This document shows positions 1 to 8,432 of a DNA stretch of 24,449 nt, piece after piece. Origin of the DNA: Actinomycetes bacterium. Its GTDB lineage: Bacteria > Actinomycetota > Actinomycetes > Actinomycetales > Cellulomonadaceae. The stretch is from NCBI GenBank assembly GCA_023438885.1, contig JAEXPS010000169.1:1-24449 (forward strand), read 5' to 3'. Every line of letters starts with the position of its first letter. The first letter of the stretch is position 1. Made by a program: the position numbers and the translations under genes. The notes beneath the pieces are model-generated. The model ran no database searches. It was not told the origin of the DNA and saw only the letters and a list, made by a program, of their open reading frames with translations.

Positions 1-1092
1 CTCGCGCTCATCGCGCAGACGTGGCACTCGGGCTTCGGCGCCGAAGCCCTCGCCGCCGATCCCGAGCGCGCCGTCACCACCGGGCCGTACCGGATCGAGG
101 CCTTCGACACGGGCGGCTCGGTGACCCTGGTCCCGAACACCACATACGTGGGCGCACGGCCGGCGTCGCGCGAACGGATCGTCCTTCGGTGGGACCTCGA
201 CCCGCTCGACGCGATCGACGCCCTTGCCTCCGGAGACGTGGACCTCGCGGCGCCGGTGGTGACACCGGACGTCAACGCGGCGATCTACCGGCTCGACGAT
301 GCGCAGGTGAGCACGGGTGGGGGAGCGGTGTTCCAGCTGGCGCTCAACGAGGCGAGCGGGCCGTTCTCCCCGAGCGACTACCGCGGCAGCGACGCGGCGA
401 CGACCGCCGGGACGGTCCGTGCCGCCTTCCTCGCGGTCGCTGCGGACGCCGAGCTGGCTGCGGCCGCCGGTGCAGCGCCCTCGAGCGCGGTGCTCGCAGT
501 CGCGGGGCCGGAACGCCTCACCGAGCCTCCGGTGTCGTCGGTCAAGGCCGACCTGACCGACGCGGGCATCGACGGGACCGTGCCGGTGCGCGTGCTGGTC
601 GCCACCGGCGATCCGGTGCGCGCGGCGATCCTCGAGGCGCTGGCCGAGGCGGCGCTCGCGGCCGGGTTCGTGCTGGAGGAGGCGACGCCGGACGACGTGA
701 CCGCGGCGCTCGTGGACGAACGGGACGTCTGGGACGCCGCCCTGGTGCCGGTGACGCAGTCCGAGCTGCCCGTCGCGGGGACCGCCGACCGCTGGCGCAC
801 CGGCGGCACCACGAACATCACCGCGACCTCCGGCGTGGAGCTCGACGAGCTGCTCGACCGCCTCGTCGGCGCCGTGAACCCGAACCAGGCGAGCGCGCTG
901 CTGGACCAGGTGGGCGTCGCGGTGCGCGACAGGAGCGCTGTGCTGCCGATCACGCGGCAGCCCAGCATCGCCGCGACGATGGACCGGGCGGCGGACTCGC
1001 GGCTCCCGCGGCTCGGGGCGATCCCCGCCGTCCCGTGGGGCGACGCGGACCTCTCGTCGTGGTGGTCGTGGGCGGTGCAGACGGCCGGCTGA
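1..1092 (+). CDS. Family 5 extracellular solute-binding protein (LpqW-like?), C-terminal part
   Basis: The frame is open from the first base of the window and ends at TGA 1090-1092, so only the last 363 residues are present; signal peptide and lipobox would lie upstream. The segment GPYRIEAFDTGGSVTLVPN followed by a 'Y-x-G' element is typical of peptide/oligopeptide-type (SBP_bac_5) binding proteins, which sit outside the membrane and usually deliver ligands to an ABC importer. No permease or ATPase gene follows; typA comes next. In mycobacteria the gene beside typA is lpqW, a SBP_bac_5-fold lipoprotein involved in mannoside/lipoarabinomannan synthesis rather than uptake, so an LpqW-like role is a reasonable alternative based on context only. 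The family call is fairly sure; the ligand and role are unknown. Confidence 0.75.
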   Translation, partial: LALIAQTWHSGFGAEALAADPERAVTTGPYRIEAFDTGGSVTLVPNTTYVGARPASRERIVLRWDLDPLDAIDALASGDVDLAAPVVTPDVNAAIYRLDDAQVSTGGGAVFQLALNEASGPFSPSDYRGSDAATTAGTVRAAFLAVAADAELAAAAGAAPSSAVLAVAGPERLTEPPVSSVKADLTDAGIDGTVPVRVLVATGDPVRAAILEALAEAALAAGFVLEEATPDDVTAALVDERDVWDAALVPVTQSELPVAGTADRWRTGGTTNITATSGVELDELLDRLVGAVNPNQASALLDQVGVAVRDRSAVLPITRQPSIAATMDRAADSRLPRLGAIPAVPWGDADLSSWWSWAVQTAG

Positions 1093-1100
1093 GGCGGCCG

Positions 1101-1106
1101 TACAAT
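1101..1106 (+). promoter_or_regulatory. Possible -10 box for typA
   Basis: TACAAT lies 8 bases after the stop of the solute-binding protein gene and 54 bases before the typA start. It fits the actinobacterial TANNNT -10 pattern in very GC-rich DNA. No convincing -35 element is seen upstream. Confidence 0.35.
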
Positions 1107-1160
1107 CGACGCCGCGCCCGGCGCTGTGGCGCGATCCCCCATCGAAGGTTGAGCCCCCGT

Positions 1161-3083
1161 ATGCCCGCTGTGCGCCCGGACCTGCGCAACGTCGCGATCG
1201 TCGCGCACGTCGACCACGGCAAGACCACCCTGGTCGACGCGATGCTGTGGCAGACCGGCGCCTTCGGCGAGCACGCCCACGTGGAGCGGCGCGCGCTCGA
1301 CTCCGGCGAGCTCGAGCGTGAGAAGGGGATCACGATCCTCGCCAAGAACACCGCGGTGCGGTACCGCGGCCCCGCGGCGGCCGCCCACGGGCAGCACGAC
1401 GGCGTGACGATCAACGTGATCGACACCCCCGGCCACGCCGACTTCGGGGGCGAGGTCGAACGCGGCCTGTCCATGGTGGACGGCGTGGTGCTGCTGGTGG
1501 ACGCCAGCGAGGGCCCCCTGCCGCAGACGCGGTTCGTGCTGCGCAAGGCGCTCGGTGCCGCGCTGCCCGTGATCCTCGTGGTCAACAAGGTGGACCGCCC
1601 GGACGCGCGGATCACCGAGGTGGTGCACGAGACCACCGACCTGCTGCTGGGCCTGGCGGCGGACCTCCACGAGGACAACCCGGAGCTCGACCTCGACGCG
1701 GTGCTCGACGTGCCGGTGGTCTACGCGAGCGCGAAGGCCGGCCGCTCGTCGCTGACGCAACCGGCCGACGGCGCCCAGCCGGACGGCCCGGACCTGGAGC
1801 CGCTCTTCGCGACGATCCTGGACAAGATCCCGGCCCCGACGTACGACGAGGGCGCGCCGCTGCAGGCACACGTCACCAACCTCGACGCGTCGCCTTTCCT
1901 CGGGCGCCTGGCGCTGCTGCGCATCTTCAACGGAACGCTGCGCAAGGGGCAGACCGTCGCGTGGGTGCGCCATGGTGGCACCACGCAGAACGTCAAGGTC
2001 ACCGAGCTGCTGGAGACCAAGGCGCTCGAGCGCATCCCCACCGACGAGGCGGGTCCCGGTGACATCGTCGCGGTGGCCGGCATCGAGGGCATCACGATCG
2101 GCGAGACGCTCACCGACCCCGACGACCCCCGGCCGCTGCCGCTGATCACGGTGGACGACCCGGCGATCTCGGTGACCGTCGGCATCAACACCTCGCCGCT
2201 GGCCGGCAAGGGGGGCAAGGGCCACAAGGTCACCGCGCGGCAGGTCAAGGACCGGCTGGAGCGCGAGCTCGTCGGCAACGTCTCCCTGCGGGTGCTGCCC
2301 ACCGACCGGCCGGACGCGTGGGAGGTGCAGGGCCGCGGCGAGCTGGCGCTGGCGATCCTCGTCGAGCAGATGCGGCGCGAGGGCTTCGAGCTGACGGTGG
2401 GCAAGCCGCAGGTGGTCACCCGGCTGGTGGACGGGGACGTCCACGAGCCCGTGGAGCACATGACGGTGGACGTGCCGGAGGAGTACCTCGGCGCGGTGAC
2501 CCAGCTGATGGCCTCGCGCCGCGGCCGGATGCTCACCATGGCGAACCACGGCACCGGCTGGGTGCGCATGGAGTTCGCCGTTCCGGCGCGCGGGCTCATC
2601 GGGTTCCGCACCCGCTTCCTCACCGACACCCGCGGCACCGGCATCGCCTCGTCGATCGCCGCCGGGTACGAGCCGTGGGCCGGCCCGATCGAGTCGCGGT
2701 CCACCGGGTCGCTGGTCGCGGACCGGGCCGGGGTGGCCACGCCGTACGCGCTGATCGCTCTGGCGGACCGGGGGACCTTCTTCGTCGGGCCGACCGAGGA
2801 GGTCTACGAGGGCATGGTGGTGGGCGAGAACCCGCGCAACGAGGACATGGACGTCAACATCACGCGCGAGAAGCAGCTGACGAACATGCGCTCGTCGACC
2901 GCCGACGTCTTCCAGAACCTGACGCCCGCCCGCCGCCTGACCCTCGAGGAGTCGCTGGAGTTCGCCGGCGAGGACGAGTGCGTCGAGGTGACGCCCGAGG
3001 TGGTGCGCCTGCGCAAGGTGGAGCTCAACCAGGTGGAGCGGGCGCGCAGCCGCGCGCGGGCCAAGGCGGCCGCGCGGCCGTGA
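1161..3083 (+). CDS. typA: Ribosome-associated translational GTPase TypA/BipA
   Basis: A 640-aa protein, normal for the family. TypA/BipA is an EF-G-like GTPase that binds the 70S ribosome and helps ribosome assembly and growth under stress. All GTPase motifs are visible near the N-terminus: P-loop AHVDHGKT (about residues 14-21), G3 DTPGHAD, G4 NKVD and G5 SAK. The elongation-factor domains II, III and V follow, then the TypA-specific C-terminal domain containing NPRNEDMDVN and KQLTNMRSS. The ATG at 1161 is chosen because the conserved start of the GTPase domain follows at once. A longer in-frame extension upstream runs through the preceding gene in another frame and has no homology. A short Ala/His-rich insert before the G3 motif looks lineage-specific. 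The gene is directly followed by, and overlaps, mshB. Confidence 0.97.
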   Translation: MPAVRPDLRNVAIVAHVDHGKTTLVDAMLWQTGAFGEHAHVERRALDSGELEREKGITILAKNTAVRYRGPAAAAHGQHDGVTINVIDTPGHADFGGEVERGLSMVDGVVLLVDASEGPLPQTRFVLRKALGAALPVILVVNKVDRPDARITEVVHETTDLLLGLAADLHEDNPELDLDAVLDVPVVYASAKAGRSSLTQPADGAQPDGPDLEPLFATILDKIPAPTYDEGAPLQAHVTNLDASPFLGRLALLRIFNGTLRKGQTVAWVRHGGTTQNVKVTELLETKALERIPTDEAGPGDIVAVAGIEGITIGETLTDPDDPRPLPLITVDDPAISVTVGINTSPLAGKGGKGHKVTARQVKDRLERELVGNVSLRVLPTDRPDAWEVQGRGELALAILVEQMRREGFELTVGKPQVVTRLVDGDVHEPVEHMTVDVPEEYLGAVTQLMASRRGRMLTMANHGTGWVRMEFAVPARGLIGFRTRFLTDTRGTGIASSIAAGYEPWAGPIESRSTGSLVADRAGVATPYALIALADRGTFFVGPTEEVYEGMVVGENPRNEDMDVNITREKQLTNMRSSTADVFQNLTPARRLTLEESLEFAGEDECVEVTPEVVRLRKVELNQVERARSRARAKAAARP

Positions 3084-4054
3084 CCTCGACGCCTGGCGGG
3101 CTCCTCGCCGTCCATGCCCACCCGGACGACGAGACGCTCGCCACGGGCGCGCTGCTGGCGACGTGGGCCGCGGCCGGGGCGCCCGTGACGGTGGTGACCT
3201 GCACGCGCGGCGAGCGCGGCGAGGTGATCCCGCCGGAGCTCCGGCACCTGGAGGGCGACGGCGAGCGGCTGGCCGACCATCGCGAGCGCGAGCTGGCCGC
3301 GGCACTGGCCGTCCTCGGGGTGACCGACCATGCCTTCCTGGACACCCTCCCCACGACGGCCGCCGCGGCCGCCCCGTCGCAGCCCGATCCTGCGGCGCCG
3401 CCACGGGCGCGGCGTGATCGGTACGAGGACTCCGGGATGGTGTGGGTCGGCGCCGGGCGTGCCGGGTCCAGCGGGCAGGTGCCGCCGCACGCCTTCGTCG
3501 GCGCACCGCTCGACGAGGCGGCCGGGCGGCTCGCGACGCTGCTGCGGGAGCGCCGGCCGGCGGTCGTCGCCAGCTACGACCCGGAGGGCGGCTACGGCCA
3601 CCCCGATCACGTGCGTGCGCACGAGGTGACGATGCGGGCCGTTGACCTGGCGAGGGGCGACGGATGGGAGCCCGCGGTGCTGTGGCGCAGGGCGGGGCGA
3701 GCGGCCCTCGCGGCGGCGCAGCGCGCCCTGGCCGGCGACGCGGTCCGCGCGGCGCTCGGCTCCGCGTACGACCAGTTCACGCTCCCCAGTGACCAGCTTC
3801 CCGCGCTGGCGGTGGCCGACGACCTCGTCGACCTCGCCGTCGACGCGCGGGCGGTGCGCGAGCGGGTGCTGAGCGCCCTCGTCGCGCACGAGACGCAGGT
3901 CCAGGCGGTGCGCGCGGTCGACGGCGAGCCGGCGCTCGTCGGCTGCTACGCCCTGTCCAACGGCGTGCTCGCCCCGCTGCTGGCCGGCGAGGCGTACGCG
4001 CTGGTGGCGGGCCCCGCCCCGGTGCTGCCGGCCGGGGTGCGGCGGCTACCCTGA
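3080..4054 (+). CDS. mshB: N-acetyl-GlcNAc-Ins deacetylase MshB (mycothiol synthesis)
   Basis: A 324-aa PIG-L/LmbE-family zinc deacetylase. MshB removes the acetyl group from GlcNAc-myo-inositol to give GlcN-Ins, the second stage of mycothiol synthesis in the cytoplasm. Zinc-site motifs are present: AHPDDE at residues 13-18 (His14 and Asp17) and GHPDH around residues 173-177 (His174). The RYEDSGM segment and the C-terminal part containing AHETQVQAV are also typical of MshB, as opposed to the related deacetylase Mca. The GTG start overlaps the typA stop as GTGA, so the two genes are probably translationally coupled. Mca and the other mycothiol genes are not in this window. An alternative is a general LmbE deacetylase, but length and motifs favour MshB. 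Confidence 0.92.
   Translation: MTSTPGGLLAVHAHPDDETLATGALLATWAAAGAPVTVVTCTRGERGEVIPPELRHLEGDGERLADHRERELAAALAVLGVTDHAFLDTLPTTAAAAAPSQPDPAAPPRARRDRYEDSGMVWVGAGRAGSSGQVPPHAFVGAPLDEAAGRLATLLRERRPAVVASYDPEGGYGHPDHVRAHEVTMRAVDLARGDGWEPAVLWRRAGRAALAAAQRALAGDAVRAALGSAYDQFTLPSDQLPALAVADDLVDLAVDARAVRERVLSALVAHETQVQAVRAVDGEPALVGCYALSNGVLAPLLAGEAYALVAGPAPVLPAGVRRLP
4047..4052 (+). promoter_or_regulatory. Possible -10 box giving a leaderless transcript
   Basis: TACCCT inside the last codons of mshB fits TANNNT and is followed after exactly six bases by the GTG at 4059. That is the spacing expected if transcription begins on the start codon. No Shine-Dalgarno sequence precedes the GTG. Confidence 0.35.
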
Positions 4055-4058
4055 CGTG

Positions 4059-4511
4059 GTGCGCGCCCTGACGGTTCTCAGCAAGGGCTTCGTCGCGCTC
4101 GTCGCCGGCGCGGTCGTCGGCTTCGTGGGCACGGTGATGCATCGCGCGAGCCCGCCGTGGGGCCTGGTCGGGGTCCTGGCGCTGGTGGCGGCGTCGGCGG
4201 TGACGGCCCGGGCCTGGGACCGCTGGGTCACCTGGACGGCGTACACCGCCGGGCTCTCGGTGACCGTGCTCGCGCTGACCCAGTACGGCCCGGGCGGTGA
4301 CGTGCTGGTGCCTGACGGCAAGGCGATCGGCTGGGTGTGGGTGCTTGGGTCGATCGGGCTGGCGATGGGCGTCGCCCTGCTGCCGGGACGGTGGTTCACC
4401 GACCGGCGTCCGCGCCATGCCGCCGGGTCGGCGGCCGGGTTCACGGCCTGGCCGCAGCCGGACCTTCAGCCTGCGGTGCGGCCCGACGAGTCCGGTCCCC
4501 GTGACTCCTGA
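4059..4511 (+). CDS. Small four-helix membrane protein (possibly DUF6113)
   Basis: A 150-aa protein with four predicted membrane segments at about residues 7-26, 33-52, 58-78 and 88-108, and a polar, proline-rich tail of roughly 40 residues. I see no catalytic motif. A small membrane protein directly after mshB is also found in mycobacteria (Rv1171 position), and I tentatively connect it with DUF6113; this comes from memory of gene order and was not tested. Two adjacent GTG codons, 4056 and 4059, could both start it. 4059 is preferred because a TANNNT box lies exactly six bases before it. The 3' end overlaps the next gene by 11 bases, which suggests co-transcription. Function unknown; a link to mycothiol is inference from position. 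Confidence 0.75.
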   Translation: MRALTVLSKGFVALVAGAVVGFVGTVMHRASPPWGLVGVLALVAASAVTARAWDRWVTWTAYTAGLSVTVLALTQYGPGGDVLVPDGKAIGWVWVLGSIGLAMGVALLPGRWFTDRRPRHAAGSAAGFTAWPQPDLQPAVRPDESGPRDS

Positions 4512-5025
4512 CGACTACCGCGCCGCCGCGACACGCCTGCCCGGCGCCGTCTGCGTGGTGGCCGTCCGGTGGCGCGGCTCGGTGCACGCGACCACGGTCA
4601 GCTCCGTCGCGTCGGTGAGCCTCGACCCGCCGCAGCTGCTCTTCTGCGCCCACGCCGACGCACGAGTGGTCGACGCCCTGGCAGAGGTCGGCACCTGGAC
4701 CATCTCGGTCCTGGCCGCCGACCAGGCGAGCGTGGCGGACTGGCTCGCCTCGGCCGGGCGCCCGACCATCGGACAGCTCGACCGCGTGGCGCACGAGGAG
4801 TCCGAGCTGACCGACGCGGTGCGCGTCGACGGGGCTGCTGCGTGGTTCGACTGCCGCACCGCGGCGATGCACCTGTCGGGGGACCACGTGATCGTCGTCG
4901 GCGACGTCCTGGCCGGCGAGGCGGGTTCGCCCCTCGTCGGAGCGCTGGTGCACCTGGCGGGAGGCCTGCGCGCGGTCCGGCCGGACGGCGGCGGGTCCCC
5001 CGGGGCCCACACGACGCCCTTGTAG
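4501..5025 (+). CDS. Flavin reductase-like FMN-binding domain protein
   Basis: A 174-aa protein of the flavin-reductase (split-barrel) family, close to the usual 160-180 residues. The core signature is the segment HATTVSSVASVSLDPPQLLF at about residues 24-43. Such proteins bind FMN or FAD and either supply reduced flavin to a partner monooxygenase or act as small oxidoreductases. No monooxygenase gene lies nearby, so the partner and substrate are unknown. The GTG at 4501 sits 11 bases inside the previous gene; the conserved domain starts soon after it, and no better start is seen. The stop codon TAG at 5023-5025 is also the first half of a TAGAAT box that may drive the next gene. Confidence 0.85.
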   Translation: MTPDDYRAAATRLPGAVCVVAVRWRGSVHATTVSSVASVSLDPPQLLFCAHADARVVDALAEVGTWTISVLAADQASVADWLASAGRPTIGQLDRVAHEESELTDAVRVDGAAAWFDCRTAAMHLSGDHVIVVGDVLAGEAGSPLVGALVHLAGGLRAVRPDGGGSPGAHTTPL

Positions 5026-5028
5026 AAT
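5023..5028 (+). promoter_or_regulatory. Possible -10 box for the VanW-family gene
   Basis: TAGAAT matches TANNNT and overlaps the stop codon of the flavin reductase gene. The expected start of transcription would be near 5035, about 23 bases before the ATG at 5058, leaving room for the G-run (5046-5050) that can act as ribosome binding site. No clear -35 element is seen. Confidence 0.4.
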
Positions 5029-5057
5029 CCGGGCGTCTGACGAACGGGGGATGCCAC

Positions 5058-7655
5058 ATGGGGCGAGAGTCCGACCGCACACCGCCGGTCGAGAGCCCCG
5101 ACGAGGTCGTGTCGCAGCGGGCTCCGGCCGGCGGCACCACGTGGCCCACCTGGGACGACATCGCCCGGCTCCACCGCATCCCGGACGCCGACGGCGTGGT
5201 GCCGGCTCCGCCGCCCGAGCCCGACGAGCCGGCCGCGACCACACCGGACGATGAGGCCGAGCCCGCGCCCCAGGAGGTCGCCGACGACGAGACGGCCGTG
5301 ATCGAGCCAGTCGAGGACGTGGCCGGCGACGACGGTCCGGACGGCGCGGACGGAGAGGTCGACTCCGAGGTCGGAGCGGTCGCCGTCGACGAGGTTGCCG
5401 TCGACGAGGTCGCCGTCGACGACACCGGCGACGACGAGACCGCCGATGACGAGCCCGCCGATGACGAGACGGCCGTGATCGAGCCGGTCGACGACGAGGT
5501 CGCCGGCGACGTGACTGCCGTGATCGAGCCGGTCGAGGACGCCGACGCCGACGCGGTCGCGGACGACGAGACCGTCGAGACCCTTGCCGAAGCGGTCGTC
5601 GACGACGAGGCCACCGGCGACGAGGTCGCTGACGACGACACCGCGGGCGACGAGGTCGCTGACGACACCGCGGGCGACGAGACGGCCGTGATCGAGCCGG
5701 TCGACGACGCAGCCGACGGCGCGGACGATGCAGCCGACGGCACACCGGGCGAGGCGGTCGACGACGGGACGGTCGTCGACCCGGCGGTCGACGAGACGGT
5801 GGTGCTGACGGCCGTCGCCGATCCGGACGTGCCGGCGCGGGTCAGCGCGTTCCCGAGGACCACGTCCGAGCCGACGTCCAGCCCCCGCGTCACCGCCGGC
5901 CCGGTTCCGACGCCGGCCGTGGCCGAGCGCGAGCCGTCGGTGCTCGACGAGTTCGCTCCCCAGGAGCACAAGCGACGCTGGCCGTGGGTCGTGTCGATCG
6001 TCGGCGGGATCCTCCTGCTGCTGGTGGGCGGCTACGTGGGGCTCTCGCACGCGCTGGGCGACCGCGTCCCCAGTGGCGCGACGGTCGCGGGCGTCGACAT
6101 CGGCGGCCTGCGCGAGGCCGCCGCGGTGCAGCTGCTCACCGACGAGCTGTTGTCGCAGACCGCGGACCCGATCGCGGTCGCCGCCAACGATCTCGAAGGC
6201 GAGATCGACCCGACGGCGGCCGGCCTGACCTTCGACCCACAGGCGACCGTCGACTCGCTCACCGGCGTCAACCTGAGTGAGCCGGGCCGCCTGTGGCGCC
6301 AGCTGACCGGCGTCGGCGAGGTCGCCCCCGCGACCGCGGTGGACCAGGAGGCGCTCGCGGCGGCCGTCGCCGGGATCGCCGGGACGCTGCGCGTGGAGCC
6401 GGTGGACGCGACGATCGTCTTCGTCGACGGCGAGGCGCACGCCACCCCGGCCACCGAGGGCTGGGCGCTCGACGAGCCCGCCGCCGTGCAGACCCTGGTG
6501 GACCAGTGGCTCGTCGGCACGCGTCCCCTGGCGCTGCCGACGGCGACGCTCGAGCCGGACATCACCCAGGCGGAAGCCGACCAGATCCTCGCGGACGTCG
6601 CGCGGCGGGTGGCCGGCGGGCCGGTGACGGCCCAGGTCGGGGAGAACGTGGCGAGCCTCGACGCGGCGACCCTGGCGGCCAACGCCTCCTTCGTGCCCGA
6701 GGACGGCACGCTGGTGCTGCGGATGAACGGCGAGGCGCTGCGCGACGTGGTACTGGCACAGCTGCCGGGCGTCCTGACCGAGGCGACCGACGCGTCGTTC
6801 TCCTTCGAGACCGGGGCGCCGGTGCTGGTGCCGGGGGAGCCGGGAACGACGCTCGACCCTGCCCAGGTCGCCGCCGCCGTGGCCGAGGCCGCGTCGAAGC
6901 CGACCGGCCGGCAGGCCGTGCTCGAGCTGGTGCCGACCGACCCTGCCGAGACCACGGCGGCCCTCGAGGCCCTGGGGATCAAGGAGGTCGTCGGCGCGTT
7001 CTCCACGCCGCTGACCAGCGACAAGGTCCGCGACGTCAACATCAAGCAGGGCGTGGCGAACATCACCGGAGTGCTCGTGCGCCCGGGCGAGGAGTTCAGC
7101 CTCACCGAGGCGCTGGGTCCCATCGATGCGGCGCACGGGTTCGTCCCGGCCGGTGCGATCGTCAACGGGGTGCACACCGACGCGTGGGGCGGTGGGCTCT
7201 CCCAGGTCTCGACGACGACGTACAACGCCGCCTACCTCGCCGGCATGGAGATCGTGGAGCACCACCCTCACTCGGAGTGGTTCTCGCGCTACCCCGAGGG
7301 CCGCGAGGCGACGATCTTCACCGGCACCCTCGACATGCGCTGGAAGAACAACACCCCCTACGGCGTGCTGGTCCAGGGCTGGGTCGAGGGCGGGAGGGTC
7401 CACGTCCAGCTCTGGAGCACCGCCTACTGGCGGGTGGAGTCCGAGACCAGCGGCCGATGGGGCGTCACGCAGCCGACGATCGTCTACAACCAGAAGGCCG
7501 GCTGCGAACCCCAGTCGAAGGGCAACCCCGGCTTCAGCGTGCGCGTGACCCGCCGGACCTTCCTCGGCGACGAGCTGAAGAACACCGAACAGTGGACCAC
7601 GACCTACCGGCCGCAGAACCAGGTGATCTGCGGCCCGCCGCCCGCGACTCCCTAG
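5058..7655 (+). CDS. VanW-family membrane-anchored surface protein with acidic repeats
   Basis: An 865-aa protein. Residues about 1-55 are polar. Residues about 55-255 are extremely acidic, rich in D/E/T/A/V, with TAVIEPV repeated at residues 79, 138, 153 and 209. A basic stretch (KRRW, from residue 305) precedes one membrane helix at about 309-331. The outside part carries PG_binding_4-like segments (TVAGVDIGGL; DGTLVLRMNGEAL) and ends in a VanW domain from about residue 644, with FSLTEALGPI, GGGLSQVSTTTYNAA and EATIFTGTLDMRWKN. The acidic half would therefore be cytoplasmic and the VanW half extracytoplasmic. VanW domains are linked with cell-wall peptidoglycan but their biochemical role is not settled, and the name does not imply vancomycin resistance. 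ATG 5058 follows a purine-rich ribosome binding site by seven bases. Confidence 0.92.
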   Translation: MGRESDRTPPVESPDEVVSQRAPAGGTTWPTWDDIARLHRIPDADGVVPAPPPEPDEPAATTPDDEAEPAPQEVADDETAVIEPVEDVAGDDGPDGADGEVDSEVGAVAVDEVAVDEVAVDDTGDDETADDEPADDETAVIEPVDDEVAGDVTAVIEPVEDADADAVADDETVETLAEAVVDDEATGDEVADDDTAGDEVADDTAGDETAVIEPVDDAADGADDAADGTPGEAVDDGTVVDPAVDETVVLTAVADPDVPARVSAFPRTTSEPTSSPRVTAGPVPTPAVAEREPSVLDEFAPQEHKRRWPWVVSIVGGILLLLVGGYVGLSHALGDRVPSGATVAGVDIGGLREAAAVQLLTDELLSQTADPIAVAANDLEGEIDPTAAGLTFDPQATVDSLTGVNLSEPGRLWRQLTGVGEVAPATAVDQEALAAAVAGIAGTLRVEPVDATIVFVDGEAHATPATEGWALDEPAAVQTLVDQWLVGTRPLALPTATLEPDITQAEADQILADVARRVAGGPVTAQVGENVASLDAATLAANASFVPEDGTLVLRMNGEALRDVVLAQLPGVLTEATDASFSFETGAPVLVPGEPGTTLDPAQVAAAVAEAASKPTGRQAVLELVPTDPAETTAALEALGIKEVVGAFSTPLTSDKVRDVNIKQGVANITGVLVRPGEEFSLTEALGPIDAAHGFVPAGAIVNGVHTDAWGGGLSQVSTTTYNAAYLAGMEIVEHHPHSEWFSRYPEGREATIFTGTLDMRWKNNTPYGVLVQGWVEGGRVHVQLWSTAYWRVESETSGRWGVTQPTIVYNQKAGCEPQSKGNPGFSVRVTRRTFLGDELKNTEQWTTTYRPQNQVICGPPPATP
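5283..5714 (+). repeat. Degenerate in-frame acidic repeats within the VanW-family gene
   Basis: Codon-level repeats encode D/E-rich blocks. The core ACGGCCGTGATCGAGCC begins at 5292, 5469 and 5682, with a variant ACT first codon at 5514. Short GACGAGGTCGCC-like units fill the space between. The high nucleotide identity of the core copies points to expansion by slippage or recombination rather than composition alone. Confidence 0.7.
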
Positions 7656-7710
7656 CCGCAGCCTGCGCAAACACCCGCGGGACGGTGGCCCACGCTAGTA
7701 GCATCCGCCC

Positions 7711-7731
7711 CGGACGCTCGGGCCGCGTCCG
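7711..7731 (+). other. Hairpin in the leader of the zinc-ribbon gene
   Basis: A perfect 7-bp stem, CGGACGC (7711-7717) with GCGTCCG (7725-7731), and a 7-base loop. It lies between the VanW gene stop and the zinc-ribbon start. It has no T-run, so it could be a weak terminator for the upstream gene or a leader structure. TAGCAT at 7699-7704, just upstream, is a possible -10 box. Confidence 0.3.
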
Positions 7732-7765
7732 CTACGCCATGGGCACGTCCAGAGAGGGACCCGCG

Positions 7766-8428
7766 ATGGCTGGGATGGTTCCGTTCACCAACAACTACCA
7801 GGACCACTCGACCAACGAGGGGTACCAGTTCGAGTTCTTCTGCCAGCGCTGCGGCAACGGCTACTCGTCGTCGTTCAAGCACTCGATCGCCGGCTTCGGC
7901 GGGCGGCTGGCGCAGCTCGGCGGCGGGCTGCTGGGCGGGGCGGTGGGGGACAAGATCCAGGAGGTCGGCTGGGACGCGCAGTGGCTGCGCAGCGGCACCC
8001 GCGGCTCCACGCGCGACAAGAACCTGGAGGAGGCGGTGGAGGAGGTGCGCCAGCACTTCCAGCAGTGCCACCGCTGCGGTCAGTGGGTCTGCGGCGCCGT
8101 CTGCTGGAACACCGCCCGGGGCCTGTGCGTCACCTGCGCCCCGAAGCTGGACCAGGAGATCGCCGGCCTGCAGGCCGAGGCGCAGATCCGCCAGCTCAAC
8201 GAGCGGATCCAGGCCCAGGACTGGACGCGCGAGGTCAACGTGGCCGACCAGGGCACCGGCTTGTGCCCGAGCTGTGGCGGCGAGACCGGCGGCGGCAAGT
8301 TCTGCCAGAGCTGCGGCACGCCGCTGGCCGCCGCGCCGGCTGCGACCAAGAAGTTCTGCTCCAACTGCGGCACCCAGCTGAACGGGGCCAAGTTCTGCGC
8401 CGAGTGCGGCACCCCGGCCGGGAGCTGA
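7766..8428 (+). CDS. Cysteine-rich multi-zinc-ribbon protein
   Basis: A 220-aa protein with an unusual density of paired cysteines. It has a CxxC at C26/C29; a Gly-rich hydrophobic stretch at about residues 43-61; a RING-like cluster C101-x2-C104-x4-C109-x3-C113-x7-C121-x2-C124; a helical segment rich in Q/E/A (about 129-152); and four rubredoxin-type knuckles, C167/C170, C180/C183, C198/C201 and C211/C214. The last four can form two double zinc ribbons. Structural zinc binding is expected; partner and function are unknown. ATG 7766 is chosen because the purine-rich AGAGAGGGA (7751-7759) sits six bases upstream; an in-frame ATG at 7739 lacks such a site. The gene ends four bases before the next start, so the two are almost certainly co-expressed and may act together. 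Confidence 0.85.
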   Translation: MAGMVPFTNNYQDHSTNEGYQFEFFCQRCGNGYSSSFKHSIAGFGGRLAQLGGGLLGGAVGDKIQEVGWDAQWLRSGTRGSTRDKNLEEAVEEVRQHFQQCHRCGQWVCGAVCWNTARGLCVTCAPKLDQEIAGLQAEAQIRQLNERIQAQDWTREVNVADQGTGLCPSCGGETGGGKFCQSCGTPLAAAPAATKKFCSNCGTQLNGAKFCAECGTPAGS

Positions 8429-8432
8429 CGAC

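Noticed and set aside
21..1160. A 380-residue N-terminal extension of TypA
   Set aside because: The frame is open upstream, but this stretch encodes the solute-binding protein in another frame and reads as Arg-rich noise. The TypA family starts at the ATG at 1161.
378..3506. A very long minus-strand open frame (over 1000 codons) opposite typA and mshB
   Set aside because: Its translation is Arg/His/Val-rich and shows no domain, while the opposite strand has complete TypA and MshB motifs. Such frames arise because GC-rich third positions remove stop codons on the other strand.
5058..7655. VanW as a vancomycin-resistance determinant
   Set aside because: No vanH/A/X or vanR/S genes are near, and VanW domains are common in cell-wall proteins of sensitive bacteria.
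4515..7670. A minus-strand open frame of about 1050 codons opposite the flavin reductase and VanW genes
   Set aside because: It is low complexity and mirrors the acidic repeats of VanW. No motif or ribosome site is present; it is a shadow of the plus-strand genes.
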